Both the position numbers and the translations under genes were made by a program. A DNA stretch of 64,000 nt. Origin: Vibrio sp. 05-20-BW147 (GTDB taxonomy: Bacteria; Pseudomonadota; Gammaproteobacteria; Enterobacterales; Vibrionaceae). Below the pieces are notes generated by a model. The model was not told where the DNA came from. It searched no databases and was given only the letters and a program-made list of their open reading frames with translations. Positions 55,271 to 64,000 of this stretch are shown in pieces; position 1 is the first letter of the stretch, and each line of letters opens with the position of its first letter. The stretch covers positions 124,001-188,000 of the forward strand of contig NZ_SZTO01000001.1 of the NCBI RefSeq assembly GCF_013369385.1, read 5' to 3'.

Positions 55271-55296
55271 CGGCGAGCAATCCAAGGAGAAAAGGA

Positions 55297-56094
55297 ATGT
55301 CTGACATAATTCCACCGAGTGAAAACGGTATTTCACTCTCCCTCAATGGTCATGTGGCGACGATCACCATGGTCAATCCTCCGGCCAATACATGGACGGC
55401 AAACTCTCTGACCGAGCTAAAAAAGACGGTGTTAGCACTGAATGACAACAAGGCGATTTACGCCTTAGTGCTGACCGGGGACGGCGAAAAGTTTTTCTCT
55501 GCTGGGGCCGATCTTAAATTATTCGCTTCGGGAGACAAGGGCGTCGCGGTGGACATGGCGCGTATTTTCGGTGAAGCGTTCGAGACACTCTCAGCTTTTC
55601 GCGGTGTTTCTATTGCGGCGATCAATGGTTATGCCATGGGCGGTGGGCTCGAAGTTGCGCTGGCTTGTGACATTCGCATTGCCGAAGAGCAGGCGGTGCT
55701 CGCCTTACCCGAGGCGAAAGTGGGGCTGCTGCCTTGTGCGGGGGGCACGCAAAACTTAACGGCCTTGGTCGGCGAAGGATGGGCCAAACGCATCATCTTA
55801 TGTGGTGAGCAAGTGAGCGCGGAAAAAGCGCTGAGCATCGGATTGATCGAAGAAGTGGTGGCCAAAGGGGAAGCGCTGAACGCAGCACAAGCGTTGGCGC
55901 AGCAAGTGGCCAACCAGTCCCCCAGTTCAGTGTCTGCCTGTAAAAAGCTGATTCAGAATACGCGCCAAGCACCGCTGTCGATGGGGCTGATACGTGAGCG
56001 CGAGTTGTTTATTCAGTTGTTCGACACGCAAGATCAGCAAGAAGGGGTGCAAGCGTTCCTCGAGAAACGCGCACCACAATGGAAGAATCAGTAG
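55297..56094 (+). CDS. Enoyl-CoA hydratase, probably for methacrylyl-CoA
   Basis: A 265-residue crotonase-fold enzyme with F-F-S-A-G-A-D-L-K and A-M-G-G-G-L-E-V-A as oxyanion hole, E at the E-A-K-V-G-L-L-P position and G-G-T-Q-N. In valine breakdown it would hydrate methacrylyl-CoA to 3-hydroxyisobutyryl-CoA. AAGGAGAAAAGG precedes the ATG. The neighbouring gene, a hydrolase of the same fold, lies 21 bases away. Confidence 0.9.
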   Translation: MSDIIPPSENGISLSLNGHVATITMVNPPANTWTANSLTELKKTVLALNDNKAIYALVLTGDGEKFFSAGADLKLFASGDKGVAVDMARIFGEAFETLSAFRGVSIAAINGYAMGGGLEVALACDIRIAEEQAVLALPEAKVGLLPCAGGTQNLTALVGEGWAKRIILCGEQVSAEKALSIGLIEEVVAKGEALNAAQALAQQVANQSPSSVSACKKLIQNTRQAPLSMGLIRERELFIQLFDTQDQQEGVQAFLEKRAPQWKNQ

Positions 56095-56115
56095 TCACGC
56101 TGAATAGGAGGCACT

Positions 56116-57243
56116 ATGACAGGCCGAGTCAGCTTTGAAGAATACCCTTGTAGCGAAGGCGATTATCGCATTGCCGTTGCCACACTCGAAAACCCATCAG
56201 CCCTCAATGCACTGAGCGAAGAGATGCTGGCGGCATTAAAAAACTCCCTGGAGAAATGGCACGAAGATGAGCAGATCATTTGTGTGATCCTCAAAGGTGC
56301 AGGTGAAAAAGCATTCTGTGCGGGTGGCGATGTAAGAGCCATGCATCATGTGATGAGTAGCGAGAGCAAAGCGTCGGCGCGCGCCTTTCTGACCGACTAT
56401 TTCACCTTGGAATATCAGTGTGATTACCTCATTCATACTTACACCAAGCCGATTATTGGCTGGGGAGCAGGCATCGTGATGGGCGGTGGTATGGGGCTGT
56501 ATATGGGCACCAGCCACAAGGTCGTGACACCACATTCGCGTTTGGCTATGCCGGAAATCAGCATCGGTCTATACCCAGATGTGGGTGGCACTTGGTTCCT
56601 CAATCGTCTCGATCCGGGTATTGGCCTGTTTCTCGCGTTGACGGGCGTCATGGTTAACGCCAGCGATGCGCTGAAGATTCACTTTGCCGATCATTTACTG
56701 CTGCCAGAAGAGCTGGATGTGCTGCTGGATCAACTGCAACACGCGCATTGGTCGAGCGCAGAGGATCACTACGAAGTGGTGACCGAGCTTCTGGAAAACT
56801 TGGCGGAGCACGCGTTGTCGCATCAACCTTCTCACCAGCTTATGCCCTATTTTGAGCAAATACAGCAGGCGTGCGAAGGGGAAAATGTCACGCAAGTGGT
56901 GCAGTCCATTTTGGCTTTGGAAGGCAGTGACTGGTTGAAAGGGGCGCAGCACAACTTGGCACAAGGTAGCCCAATCACTGCGCACATTTGCTATCGCCAA
57001 GCGCGAGACTATCACGAACTGTCACTGGCGGATTGCTTCCGCCTTGAGCTCGGTATCTCGGTGCAGTGTGGCTTGTTGGGAGAGTTCCAAGAAGGCGTTC
57101 GAGCGCGCTTGGTCGACAAAGATGGCCAACCGAATTGGCTTTACCCAACCGTGGCAGATGTGGACAGCAGCGTCATTGATGCGCTGTTTACCTCATTGTG
57201 GTCGGAGGACGATCACCCACTGGCACGACTGGGGAAATATTAG
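56116..57243 (+). CDS. 3-hydroxyisobutyryl-CoA hydrolase
   Basis: A 375-residue crotonase-superfamily protein that is longer than hydratases and has the hydrolase pattern: F-C-A-G-G-D-V-R, M-G-G-G-M-G-L-Y-M-G and P-E-I-S-I-G-L-Y-P-D-V-G-G. It releases 3-hydroxyisobutyrate and CoA in valine breakdown, which avoids build-up of toxic methacrylyl-CoA. AGGAGGCACT is the ribosome site. Confidence 0.92.
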   Translation: MTGRVSFEEYPCSEGDYRIAVATLENPSALNALSEEMLAALKNSLEKWHEDEQIICVILKGAGEKAFCAGGDVRAMHHVMSSESKASARAFLTDYFTLEYQCDYLIHTYTKPIIGWGAGIVMGGGMGLYMGTSHKVVTPHSRLAMPEISIGLYPDVGGTWFLNRLDPGIGLFLALTGVMVNASDALKIHFADHLLLPEELDVLLDQLQHAHWSSAEDHYEVVTELLENLAEHALSHQPSHQLMPYFEQIQQACEGENVTQVVQSILALEGSDWLKGAQHNLAQGSPITAHICYRQARDYHELSLADCFRLELGISVQCGLLGEFQEGVRARLVDKDGQPNWLYPTVADVDSSVIDALFTSLWSEDDHPLARLGKY

Positions 57244-57359
57244 TCGCTCACAGTGCGCAAAGCAGGTCACTCAAAGTCTTGCCAATCAGGCATTGTAAAC
57301 AGGCGTGGAATGCAGCACGCGCAGAGTCACAGCCAAGCGTAAAGAACATGGAGAACGTT

Positions 57360-58268
57360 ATGCAAAACATCGGCTTTATCGGACTGGGTAATATGGGTGC
57401 GCCAATGGCGGAAAATCTGCTTAAAGCAGGCCATCAGGTCAAGGTGTTTGATCTCAACCAAGCCGCGTGCGAGAAGTTGGCACAGCAAGGGGCGAGCGTG
57501 TGCGCAAACCTTGAAGAGCTGGCTCAAGACGTAAGTTGCGTTATTACCATGTTGACCGCAGGTGAGCATGTTCGCAGTGTCTATCTTGGCACCCACCAAG
57601 GCGACAAAGGACTGTTGGCACTGGTCGCCGAAAACAGCTTACTCATCGACTCTTCGACCATTGATCCGCAATCGGCTCGATTGGTGGGAGAAGAGGCGGC
57701 TAAACGAGGTTTGGATTTTGTGGATGCGCCGGTTTCCGGTGGCGTCGCGGGGGCTCATGCGGCCACGTTGACCTTTATCGTTGGCGGCTCTGACAACGCG
57801 TTTGCTCGCGCCGAAACCATTCTCAAAAATATGGGTAAAAATATCTTCCACGCAGGCCAAGCGGGTGATGGCCAGATGGGCAAAATCTGCAATAACCTGA
57901 TGCTGGGCATCCTCATGTCTGGAACGTGTGAGGCGTTAAACCTCGGCATTGATAACGGTCTCGACCCGACTGTTCTTTCCAACATCATGCTGCAAAGCTC
58001 TGGGCGAAACTGGGCTTTGGAGCTTTATAATCCGTGTCCGGGCGTGATGGAAAACGCCCCCGCCAGCCGCGGTTATCAGCCCGGTTTTATGAGTAAATTG
58101 ATGCTCAAAGATCTCGGTTTGGGGTTAGATGCCGCAGCAAAGAGCCAATCTTCGGTGCCGATGGGGGCGCTGGCACGCAATCTCTACGCGTTTCACAACG
58201 CCGCGGGCAATGAGGAGTTGGATTTCTCAAGCCTATTTGAATTTTATGCCAAGAATAACAAAGAGTAA
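57360..58268 (+). CDS. mmsB: 3-hydroxyisobutyrate dehydrogenase
   Basis: A 302-residue beta-hydroxyacid dehydrogenase giving methylmalonate semialdehyde with NAD. The cofactor motif is I-G-F-I-G-L-G-N-M-G-A-P-M at the start, then F-V-D-A-P-V-S-G-G-V and the catalytic lysine in G-Q-M-G-K-I-C-N-N. GGAG lies six bases before ATG 57360; an in-frame ATG at 57348 is less likely. The product is the substrate of mmsA in the same operon. Confidence 0.93.
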   Translation: MQNIGFIGLGNMGAPMAENLLKAGHQVKVFDLNQAACEKLAQQGASVCANLEELAQDVSCVITMLTAGEHVRSVYLGTHQGDKGLLALVAENSLLIDSSTIDPQSARLVGEEAAKRGLDFVDAPVSGGVAGAHAATLTFIVGGSDNAFARAETILKNMGKNIFHAGQAGDGQMGKICNNLMLGILMSGTCEALNLGIDNGLDPTVLSNIMLQSSGRNWALELYNPCPGVMENAPASRGYQPGFMSKLMLKDLGLGLDAAAKSQSSVPMGALARNLYAFHNAAGNEELDFSSLFEFYAKNNKE

Positions 58269-58315
58269 GTGGGTCAAAAGTACCGCGATTTGTTTTAGCG
58301 ATTGAGGGAATCAAA

Positions 58316-59074
58316 ATGCATCTAAAAGAGAGTGTGATTGCAATTACAGGAGCAGGGCAAGGGTTAGGACAAATGATGGCGGTGACGCTGGCGCATGCTG
58401 GCGCTGAGTTAGCCCTGCTGGATTTAAACGAAGAAGGGCTACGCCACACCCAAGAACAATGCCACATGTTGGGCACCAAAGCGCTGATTTATCCAATGAA
58501 CGTGACGGATGAAGGGGAAGTGGAGCGCACCTTCGAGCAGATCGTCGAAGATTTTGGACAACTTGATGGGCTGGTCAACAACGCCGGGATTTTGCGCGAT
58601 GGCATGCTGGTCAAAGTGCAAGACAGCAACATCAGCAAAATGTCACTGGAGCAGTTTAACTCGGTGATCAAAGTCAACCTCACTGGCACGTTTTTGTGCG
58701 GGCGTGAAGCGGCGGTCAAAATGATTGAAACCGGACGCAAAGGGGTCATCATCAACATTTCCAGCGTGTCCCGCGCGGGCAACATCGGTCAAACCAACTA
58801 TTCGGCATCAAAAGCGGCGGTGGCGACGTTGGCCACCACTTGGGCCAAAGAGCTTGCACGTTACGGCATACGCGCTGCGGCGATCGCGCCCGGTGTGATT
58901 CACACCGCCATGGCGGATCAGATGAAACCCGAGGCCATCGCCAGACTAGAGAAAATGATCCCCGTGGGGCGAATGGGTGAAGCCAGCGAAATTGCGCACA
59001 CGGTGAAGTTTATTTTCGAAAACGAGTACATTACAGGACGAGTGCTGGAAGTGGATGGCGGAATTCGCATGTAG
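58316..59074 (+). CDS. SDR-family NAD(P) oxidoreductase
   Basis: A 252-residue short-chain dehydrogenase. The cofactor motif is T-G-A-G-Q-G-L-G near the start, N-N-A-G follows, and the catalytic set is S in I-N-I-S-S-V-S and Y-S-A-S-K. It is closest to FabG-like enzymes. In this operon it may act on a hydroxyacyl-CoA such as 2-methyl-3-hydroxybutyryl-CoA, which would extend the pathway to isoleucine, but that is inference. It is last in the block and ends at a terminator. Confidence 0.88.
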   Translation: MHLKESVIAITGAGQGLGQMMAVTLAHAGAELALLDLNEEGLRHTQEQCHMLGTKALIYPMNVTDEGEVERTFEQIVEDFGQLDGLVNNAGILRDGMLVKVQDSNISKMSLEQFNSVIKVNLTGTFLCGREAAVKMIETGRKGVIINISSVSRAGNIGQTNYSASKAAVATLATTWAKELARYGIRAAAIAPGVIHTAMADQMKPEAIARLEKMIPVGRMGEASEIAHTVKFIFENEYITGRVLEVDGGIRM

Positions 59075-59112
59075 CGGTGTTTTTGTTTTGGCTACTGTTT
59101 TGACGTCTTGAA

Positions 59113-59144
59113 AAGCGACCCCAAGCAACGGCTTGGGGTCGCTT
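59113..59144 (+). terminator. Terminator of the valine block
   Basis: A 14-pair stem (59113-59126 with 59131-59144) with a four-base loop. The T run after is short, but the adjacent ERIC element adds further structure. Confidence 0.8.
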
Positions 59145-59287
59145 ATACCCTTCCTACTTGAAGCTGCAGCGGTGTTGGCTGCATTCGTTCACTGGCACGC
59201 CAGCCCGGCCCAATCACATAGCATATCTATGCTCATGGGGACTCACTCATTTGCCGCCTACCTGCAACTTCAAGTTGTTTGGGTATA
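59144..59287. repeat. ERIC element (144-bp variant)
   Basis: An imperfect palindromic repeat that begins TATACCCTTCCTACTTGAAG and ends in CTTCAAGTTGTTTGGGTATA. Inside are GTTGGCTGCATTCGTTCACT and the opposing GACTCACTCATTTGCCGCC, the standard ERIC landmarks. It is longer than the 127-bp consensus, with added bases in the middle (around 59200-59225). It lies between convergent genes. Confidence 0.9.
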
Positions 59288-59291
59288 TGAG

Positions 59292-60518
59292 CTACTTGAC
59301 GTAAATGCGTGGGTTACTGGTTCCCCATAGCGTATAAAGTTCAGGGAAGATCACTTCTGCATACTCTTCCATCTCACTGACCGAGATCTGTTGCTTCTTC
59401 TCACTGCCGAATAAGATCACTTCATCGCCCGGTAACACGCCTTTGATATTGGACACATCCACCATCGTAGTATTCATTGAAGCAACGCCCACCACATTGG
59501 CGCGTTGACCGTTGATCAACACTTGCGCTTTATTGCCCATTTTTCGTGGGTAGCCATCGGAATAGCCGACCGTGAGGTTTGCCATCACCGCGTCATTTTC
59601 TGTGGTAAACGTGCTGTCGTAACCCACGGTGCTGCCTGCCGGAAGCGAATGAAGTGAAGCAACGCGGGTTTTGAACGCCACAATAGAAGGGTACTCAGGG
59701 TTGGTCGGGAGATCACCATAGAGCACACCACCTGGGCGAACCATATCCAACTGCGCTTCAGGGACATTCAACGCGGTGTAGGAATTGGCCACATGTAGGG
59801 TGATCTCTTCACGTTTTAGCCCTGCACTTTCCATTAACCACTGTGCATGTTGGTTAAAGCTTTTTAGCTTTGTTCGTACATCCTCTGCATTGTAATTCGG
59901 GAAATGGGTCATGATACCGACCACGGCAACCGAAGGGTGCGTTGCAATGGCGACCGCTTCTTTTTGTCCACGCTCAGTGCTCATATCAATACCATTACGG
60001 CCCATGCCACCGTCGTTAAGAGCAAGGTGAACTTTAATGGTTTTGCTGTGCTTTTCTGCCAACGCCGATAAGTCACGCGCTTGTTGCTCGCTGCCGATCA
60101 ACTCCTCGATTTGAAGATCGAGACCTTGTTCAATTTCGCTGTAACTTGCTGAGCGAACACGGAGCAGTTGTCCGGTGAAGCCACTTTCTCGGACGAGTTT
60201 AGCCTCCGCATTACTGGCGATAGCCACGCAGGGGATTTGTTGTTCAAGAATGGTTGGCATCAAACCACGAATTCCGTTGCCATAAGCGTCAGCTTTCATC
60301 ACCGCACAAATTTTGGTTTGTGGGGCCATGTGCGATTTAAATTGCTCAATGTTGCTTCTGAATTGGCCGAGGCTGATTTCAAGCCAAGCATTGGCCCCAG
60401 CGATTTGGCTGGCTTGGTGAACCGTGTTGTCGAGTAAGAGAGGTGCGCTGTAAGAGAAAGCCGGAGTGAGACTGGCGCTAGCGATGGCAATGGATAGAAG
60501 GGTCTTGTTAAAGTTCAT
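59292..60518 (-). CDS. bsrV: Periplasmic broad-spectrum amino acid racemase (BsrV-like)
   Basis: A 408-residue fold-III PLP racemase with a signal peptide (about 1-24, ending F-S-Y-S-A). The PLP lysine is K75 in A-V-M-K-A-D-A-Y-G, and the second catalytic residue is the tyrosine of V-G-Y-D-S-T. The export signal and the sequence match Vibrio BsrV, which makes D-Met and D-Leu that regulate peptidoglycan in stationary phase. Most alanine racemases are cytoplasmic and shorter. It has its own promoter region (60519-60530). Confidence 0.9.
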   Translation of the reverse strand: MNFNKTLLSIAIASASLTPAFSYSAPLLLDNTVHQASQIAGANAWLEISLGQFRSNIEQFKSHMAPQTKICAVMKADAYGNGIRGLMPTILEQQIPCVAIASNAEAKLVRESGFTGQLLRVRSASYSEIEQGLDLQIEELIGSEQQARDLSALAEKHSKTIKVHLALNDGGMGRNGIDMSTERGQKEAVAIATHPSVAVVGIMTHFPNYNAEDVRTKLKSFNQHAQWLMESAGLKREEITLHVANSYTALNVPEAQLDMVRPGGVLYGDLPTNPEYPSIVAFKTRVASLHSLPAGSTVGYDSTFTTENDAVMANLTVGYSDGYPRKMGNKAQVLINGQRANVVGVASMNTTMVDVSNIKGVLPGDEVILFGSEKKQQISVSEMEEYAEVIFPELYTLWGTSNPRIYVK

Positions 60519-60531
60519 GTTATTTCCCTAA

Positions 60532-60558
60532 GAAAAACCCCAGCACTCAGGCCGGGGT
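60532..60558 (-). terminator. Terminator of the chemoreceptor gene
   Basis: On the minus strand, just after the chemoreceptor stop, ACCCCGG and CTGGGGT frame a stem (60534-60557), and a U run (AAAAA on the plus strand) follows. It is close to the bsrV start. Confidence 0.7.
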
Positions 60559-60565
60559 GGTGATA

Positions 60566-62197
60566 TTAATTCAGTTTGAAACGGCTCATCACGTTTTGCA
60601 ACGAGACGGAAAGCTGCGTCAATTCACGGCACGCTTGCGCGGTTTGCTGTGAACCTTGGGCAACTTCTTGCGAGGCCAAGTGGATGTTCTCGATATTGCG
60701 GCTGAGTTCTTCTGCAACGGAATCTTGTTGTCCGCATGCGGTGGCGATTTGCGCGCCCACATCGGCAATGTGCGCGATAGACTTTTCAATCGATCCCATT
60801 AACTCTTGAGCATTGTTACCTTGCTCTACACAGGCGCTAATGCTGGTTCGTGAATCTTCGGTCGCATGTTTGGCTTGTTTTGCTAGTTCTTGCAACTTCT
60901 CAATGATTGCGGTGATTTCACCGGTAGAATCTTGCGTACGGCCTGCCAAGGTTCTTACTTCATCGGCAACAACCGCAAAGCCACGGCCAGATTCGCCAGC
61001 GCGCGCCGCTTCAATCGCTGCATTCAGTGCCAAGAGGTTGGTTTGGTCGGCAATACCACGAATCACATCCACCACAACGTTGATCTGGTTCGATTGTGCT
61101 TCGAGCTCGGCCACCGTGTCGCCCGCTTTGCCAATGATGTCGGCCACTTCTTCGATCGATACCACCATTTGATGCGTCTCTTTCGCACCATCTTGAGTAC
61201 GGCGATTCGCGTCGTACGCTTGTGATGCAGAGTCTTCGGTATTGCGTGCAACGTCTGCCACGGTTGCTTTCATTTCCGTCATGGCGGTGGCCACCAAGGT
61301 CACCTGCATTTGTTGATCTTTCATGCCAGAAGCGGACATTTCAGAGATCTGTGTCATCTCTTCTACTGCGCTGCTTAATTGGGTTACCGCGGCAATCACG
61401 TTGTCGATCACTTGGCGCAGATCGTCTTGCATCTTAATGGTTGCATCAGCAAGGTCACCCAACTCATCGTTACCGATCGCATTTCGGTCGAGATCTTGCG
61501 ACAGATCACCCCTCGCGATGGCATTGGCCTGACGAACGACAATGTTCAGCGGCCCACAAATGATACGAGTTAATAGCAGCGTCATAATCACCATCACAGC
61601 AAAGATGGAGATGTTGCTAATAACAGATGTCGTATTTAGGCCGTTAACAGACGACAGAATTTGATTCTTGTTGCTGTCCATCGCGTCTTTGAGGATCACG
61701 ACCAGCGTATTCACTTCCTTCTCAATCGATTCAAAGGTCGACAGTGAGTTGGTGAGGATTGGATAAGCGGCGTCTTTGTCGCCTGCAAGCAAAGCATCAT
61801 TAAACTTATCCATGGTACTGAGGTAACCGCTCCAAAGTGACATCAAACGGTTGTAGGTTTGCTCTTCTTCACCTGGCCAGACGCTTTTTCCGTACGAAGC
61901 CAAGCTTGCTTCGATCTCTCGACGGATGCTTTCGTTACGGGTGATGGTCTGTCTGATCTCATTAGTATCGCTCATGGCAAATACGGCAAATTGCGTACGA
62001 CGCCAGTAGGAGATTTTGTCACGAATGGCATCGACTTTTTCCATCGCGGGTAGCGTATCTTCGGTGTAATTGAGCAACTCACTCTTTACCGTATTGAGCT
62101 CTTTAATTAAAAATATGCCGAAAGTGATATTGATTGCAGCAATAATGAGGAATGAGGAGGCAATTTTCTTGCTGATGGATAGATTTTTTAAAAACAT
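60566..62197 (-). CDS. Methyl-accepting chemotaxis protein
   Basis: A 543-residue chemoreceptor. TM1 (about 10-30) is followed by a four-helix-bundle periplasmic sensor (about 35-185), TM2 (about 190-210), a HAMP domain and the cytoplasmic signalling helices. The conserved tip reads [24 protein letters not shown]. There is no C-terminal CheR-tethering pentapeptide. The ligand is unknown. It stands alone between bsrV and the ETF-QO gene. Confidence 0.93.
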   Translation of the reverse strand: MFLKNLSISKKIASSFLIIAAINITFGIFLIKELNTVKSELLNYTEDTLPAMEKVDAIRDKISYWRRTQFAVFAMSDTNEIRQTITRNESIRREIEASLASYGKSVWPGEEEQTYNRLMSLWSGYLSTMDKFNDALLAGDKDAAYPILTNSLSTFESIEKEVNTLVVILKDAMDSNKNQILSSVNGLNTTSVISNISIFAVMVIMTLLLTRIICGPLNIVVRQANAIARGDLSQDLDRNAIGNDELGDLADATIKMQDDLRQVIDNVIAAVTQLSSAVEEMTQISEMSASGMKDQQMQVTLVATAMTEMKATVADVARNTEDSASQAYDANRRTQDGAKETHQMVVSIEEVADIIGKAGDTVAELEAQSNQINVVVDVIRGIADQTNLLALNAAIEAARAGESGRGFAVVADEVRTLAGRTQDSTGEITAIIEKLQELAKQAKHATEDSRTSISACVEQGNNAQELMGSIEKSIAHIADVGAQIATACGQQDSVAEELSRNIENIHLASQEVAQGSQQTAQACRELTQLSVSLQNVMSRFKLN

Positions 62198-62582
62198 GAA
62201 TGGTTTACCTTCTGTTGCTGGTATTTTTGCTGCTAATGCAACCTACATCCATATATTAAAAACTGTGATTTCCTACCAAAATTTCGCGTAATTTATCATT
62301 TTTATCATTAGTTGGCGATATTTATTTTGAGCTATAAATGAAAGTTGGTGTTTGTCACTTAATACCTGAATGATTGCTAGAAAAGCGAATTGATTTCTCA
62401 CACTGTGCTCGCCTCAACTCGGCTTATTGACATAAGCATAGAAAGCAAAGTGCGCTTCATCCAATCGAAGCGTGTTTAATTTTTGATTCGAGACGGCCTC
62501 CGCTTCGAGCTTGGTACTTTCTAAATAAGGTGTTTTCCAATCGAAGTGTTTTTTGAAGCTGAGTGTTGTGTGGCAAATCGAT
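62198..62582. other. 385-bp region between ETF-QO and chemoreceptor genes
   Basis: The half next to the chemoreceptor (62198-62400) is AT-rich promoter-like DNA. The other half (62414-62580), read on the minus strand, gives a tail W-K-T-P-Y-L-E-S-T-K-L-E-A-E and F-A-F-Y-A-Y-V-N-K-P-S before a stop. It looks protein-like, but the frame has no start of its own and overlaps ETF-QO in another frame. A decayed gene end is possible. I see no other feature. Confidence 0.4.
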
Positions 62583-64000
62583 TTACATATTTTGGTAGTT
62601 CGGTCCACCACCGCCTTCTGGCGGTGTCCACGTAATGTTCCCTGACGGATCTTTGATGTCGCAGGTTTTACAGTGTAAACAGTTGGCGGCATTAATTTGC
62701 AAATAGGGACCACTTTCGCCTTCGATAACCTCATACACACCAGCGGGGCAATAGCGTTGTGCCGGCTCATCGTACAAATTCAGATGGCGTTTGAGGGAGG
62801 TGTCGAGATCGTTCACCATCAGGTGGCAGGGTTGATTTTCCTCATGCTGAGTGGCGGAAAGATAGAGTGATGAAGGCTTGTCAAAGCTCAATACACCGTC
62901 CGCTTTTGGGTACACAATGGGAGCGACAACGGCACACTCATCCAAGCAAAGGTGATCCGCTCTATCATCCACAATACGCCAACTGGGAGCTTGCCCGGTG
63001 AGAGGATACCAGAGATTTTGTTCAAAGGTATTCAGAGCCCCGCCAACGACAGGCCCATAGCGATGTAGGGCGGCAGAGAAGTTTTTCGTCTGCGCGAGCT
63101 CATCAAAAAGCCAAGATTGTTCAAATTCACTTTGGTAGTCCGCTTCAACGTTTTGCTCGGGTGATTGCCAGGCTTTGAAAATGGCTTCAGCGGCGAGCAT
63201 GCCCGATTTCATCGCCGTATGGCAGCCCTTGATCTTGCCACTATTTAGGGTGCCAGCATCGCAACCAATCAGTAATCCTCCAGCAAACTGCTGCTTGGGC
63301 AGTGAATGCAGCCCGCCCTTGGTGATGGCTCTGGCACCGTAAGCGACGCGCTCCGCGCCTTGCAATAGCGAAGCGATAGCGGGGTGATGCTTCATGCGTT
63401 GAAATTCTTCAAATGGACTGAGGTAGGGGTTGCTGTAGTTCAGGTCGGTGATCAAACCAACGCAAACTTGATGATTATCCATATGATATAGAAAGCCACC
63501 CCCTTGGCTGTCAGTGTCACTTAAAGGCCAGCCAGCGAAGTGGGTGACGTGGCCTGCTTGATAGGCTGGGCTCTCTTGAGGCAGTTGCCAAATTTCTTTG
63601 ATCCCCAGAGCGTAGTGTTGTGACGGCTTTCCTTGGTCGAGAGCAAAGTGCTCAATCAGTTGTTTACCCAAATGACCACGCGCGCCTTCGGCAAACACGG
63701 TAAAGCGTGCTTTTAGCTCGATACCTGCTTCAAATCCTGCTTTGGGCTGAGATTGCTTGTCTAGGCCCATGTCGGTGGTAATGACCCCGGTGACAATGTC
63801 ACTTTCGTTAATTACCACCTCTTTAGCGGGAAAGCCAGCAAACACCTCTACACCGAGGGCTTCTGCTTGTTTGGCCAACCAGCGGCAGAGATTACCCAAG
63901 CTGATCACATAGTTGTCACTGCTATTATGAAGTGATTTAGGCACCAGAAAGGCAGGCACTTCAATGTGGTTATGTTCGGTAGTGAGGTAAAGCAAGCGAT
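62583..64000 (-). CDS. Electron-transfer-flavoprotein:ubiquinone oxidoreductase (5' end outside window)
   Basis: The C-terminal 470 or so residues of ETF-QO, which moves electrons from ETF to the quinone pool. The frame runs off the window, so the N-terminal FAD motif is missing. Visible parts include the G-C-D-A-G-T-L-N FAD/quinone segment and the C-terminal 4Fe-4S ligands: a cysteine in Y-C-P-A-G-V-Y-E and the triplet C-L-H-C-K-T-C-D-I-K-D-P. It ends N-Y-Q-N-M. It serves the acyl-CoA dehydrogenases coded a few kilobases away. Confidence 0.92.
   Translation of the reverse strand, partial: RLLYLTTEHNHIEVPAFLVPKSLHNSSDNYVISLGNLCRWLAKQAEALGVEVFAGFPAKEVVINESDIVTGVITTDMGLDKQSQPKAGFEAGIELKARFTVFAEGARGHLGKQLIEHFALDQGKPSQHYALGIKEIWQLPQESPAYQAGHVTHFAGWPLSDTDSQGGGFLYHMDNHQVCVGLITDLNYSNPYLSPFEEFQRMKHHPAIASLLQGAERVAYGARAITKGGLHSLPKQQFAGGLLIGCDAGTLNSGKIKGCHTAMKSGMLAAEAIFKAWQSPEQNVEADYQSEFEQSWLFDELAQTKNFSAALHRYGPVVGGALNTFEQNLWYPLTGQAPSWRIVDDRADHLCLDECAVVAPIVYPKADGVLSFDKPSSLYLSATQHEENQPCHLMVNDLDTSLKRHLNLYDEPAQRYCPAGVYEVIEGESGPYLQINAANCLHCKTCDIKDPSGNITWTPPEGGGGPNYQNM

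Noticed and set aside
60576..61573. Several plus-strand frames rich in Cys, Ser and Ala.
   Set aside because: They are antisense shadows of the chemoreceptor gene, which has clear domain structure.
1..64000. Search for CRISPR arrays, prophage, transposases, integrases, tRNA and rRNA genes.
   Set aside because: No regular spaced repeats, phage or transposase proteins, or tRNA-like cloverleaf seen. The window looks like stable chromosomal DNA.

Overview
The window reads as chromosomal DNA of a marine gammaproteobacterium of the genus Vibrio, probably a species near V. vulnificus or V. parahaemolyticus. Supporting points are a Qrr quorum-sensing small RNA with a sigma-54 promoter and LuxO-type boxes, a BsrV-type periplasmic racemase, the betIBA-choXWV cluster, CheV, an ERIC element, and protein sequences that look Vibrio throughout. 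The mix of catabolic and accessory operons suggests the second chromosome, but that is inference. I see no prophage, insertion sequence, integron, CRISPR array, tRNA or rRNA.

Layout. 1-4.4 kb: the end of rarD, yqfB, the Qrr RNA gene, a PAP2 phosphatase, then a zinc deacylase and a YfcC-type carrier. 4.6-8.0 kb: an aldehyde dehydrogenase overlapping a cytochrome c tail to tail, threonine aldolase and a Nudix hydrolase. 8.3-13.0 kb: ravA-viaA, a YjbR-like protein, a DUF962 membrane protein and a LysE exporter. 13.2-19.3 kb: a complete ribose operon, rbsDACBK-rbsR, behind a 26-bp perfect palindrome. 19.5-27.1 kb: CheV, a PBP5-type carboxypeptidase, a PKD/leucine-rich-repeat lipoprotein, an M23 peptidase, a 39-residue membrane peptide and a TPR membrane protein. 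27.6-34.5 kb: choline uptake and oxidation to glycine betaine. 34.5-38.4 kb: a gene remnant, a DUF3012 lipoprotein, and an AraC regulator divergent from a Fur-boxed TonB receptor. 38.5-42.2 kb: a glutathione transferase/oxidoreductase pair and a TetR regulator sharing twin operators, then a yybP-ykoY-type riboswitch leading into a CaCA exchanger. 42.3-45.9 kb: small ORFs, a cold-shock protein and ahpCF with an OxyR-type site. 46.0-59.1 kb: a leucine/isovalerate block (liuA-B-C-E, minus strand) and a valine/isobutyrate block (thiolase, mmsA, acyl-CoA dehydrogenase, two crotonase-fold enzymes, mmsB, SDR; plus strand) diverging around a MerR regulator with two LiuR-type boxes. 59.1-64 kb: an ERIC element, bsrV-like racemase, a chemoreceptor and the C-terminal part of ETF-ubiquinone oxidoreductase.

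How the parts fit. The acyl-CoA dehydrogenases of the branched-chain block pass electrons through ETF to the ETF-QO at the window end. The choline cluster makes an osmoprotectant, and ahpCF removes peroxides. The most notable points are the Qrr locus, the apparent absence of a biotin-carboxylase subunit from the liu operon, the riboswitch in front of a CaCA exchanger, and the twin TetR operators. None is clearly a wholly new system. They are the items I would check first.
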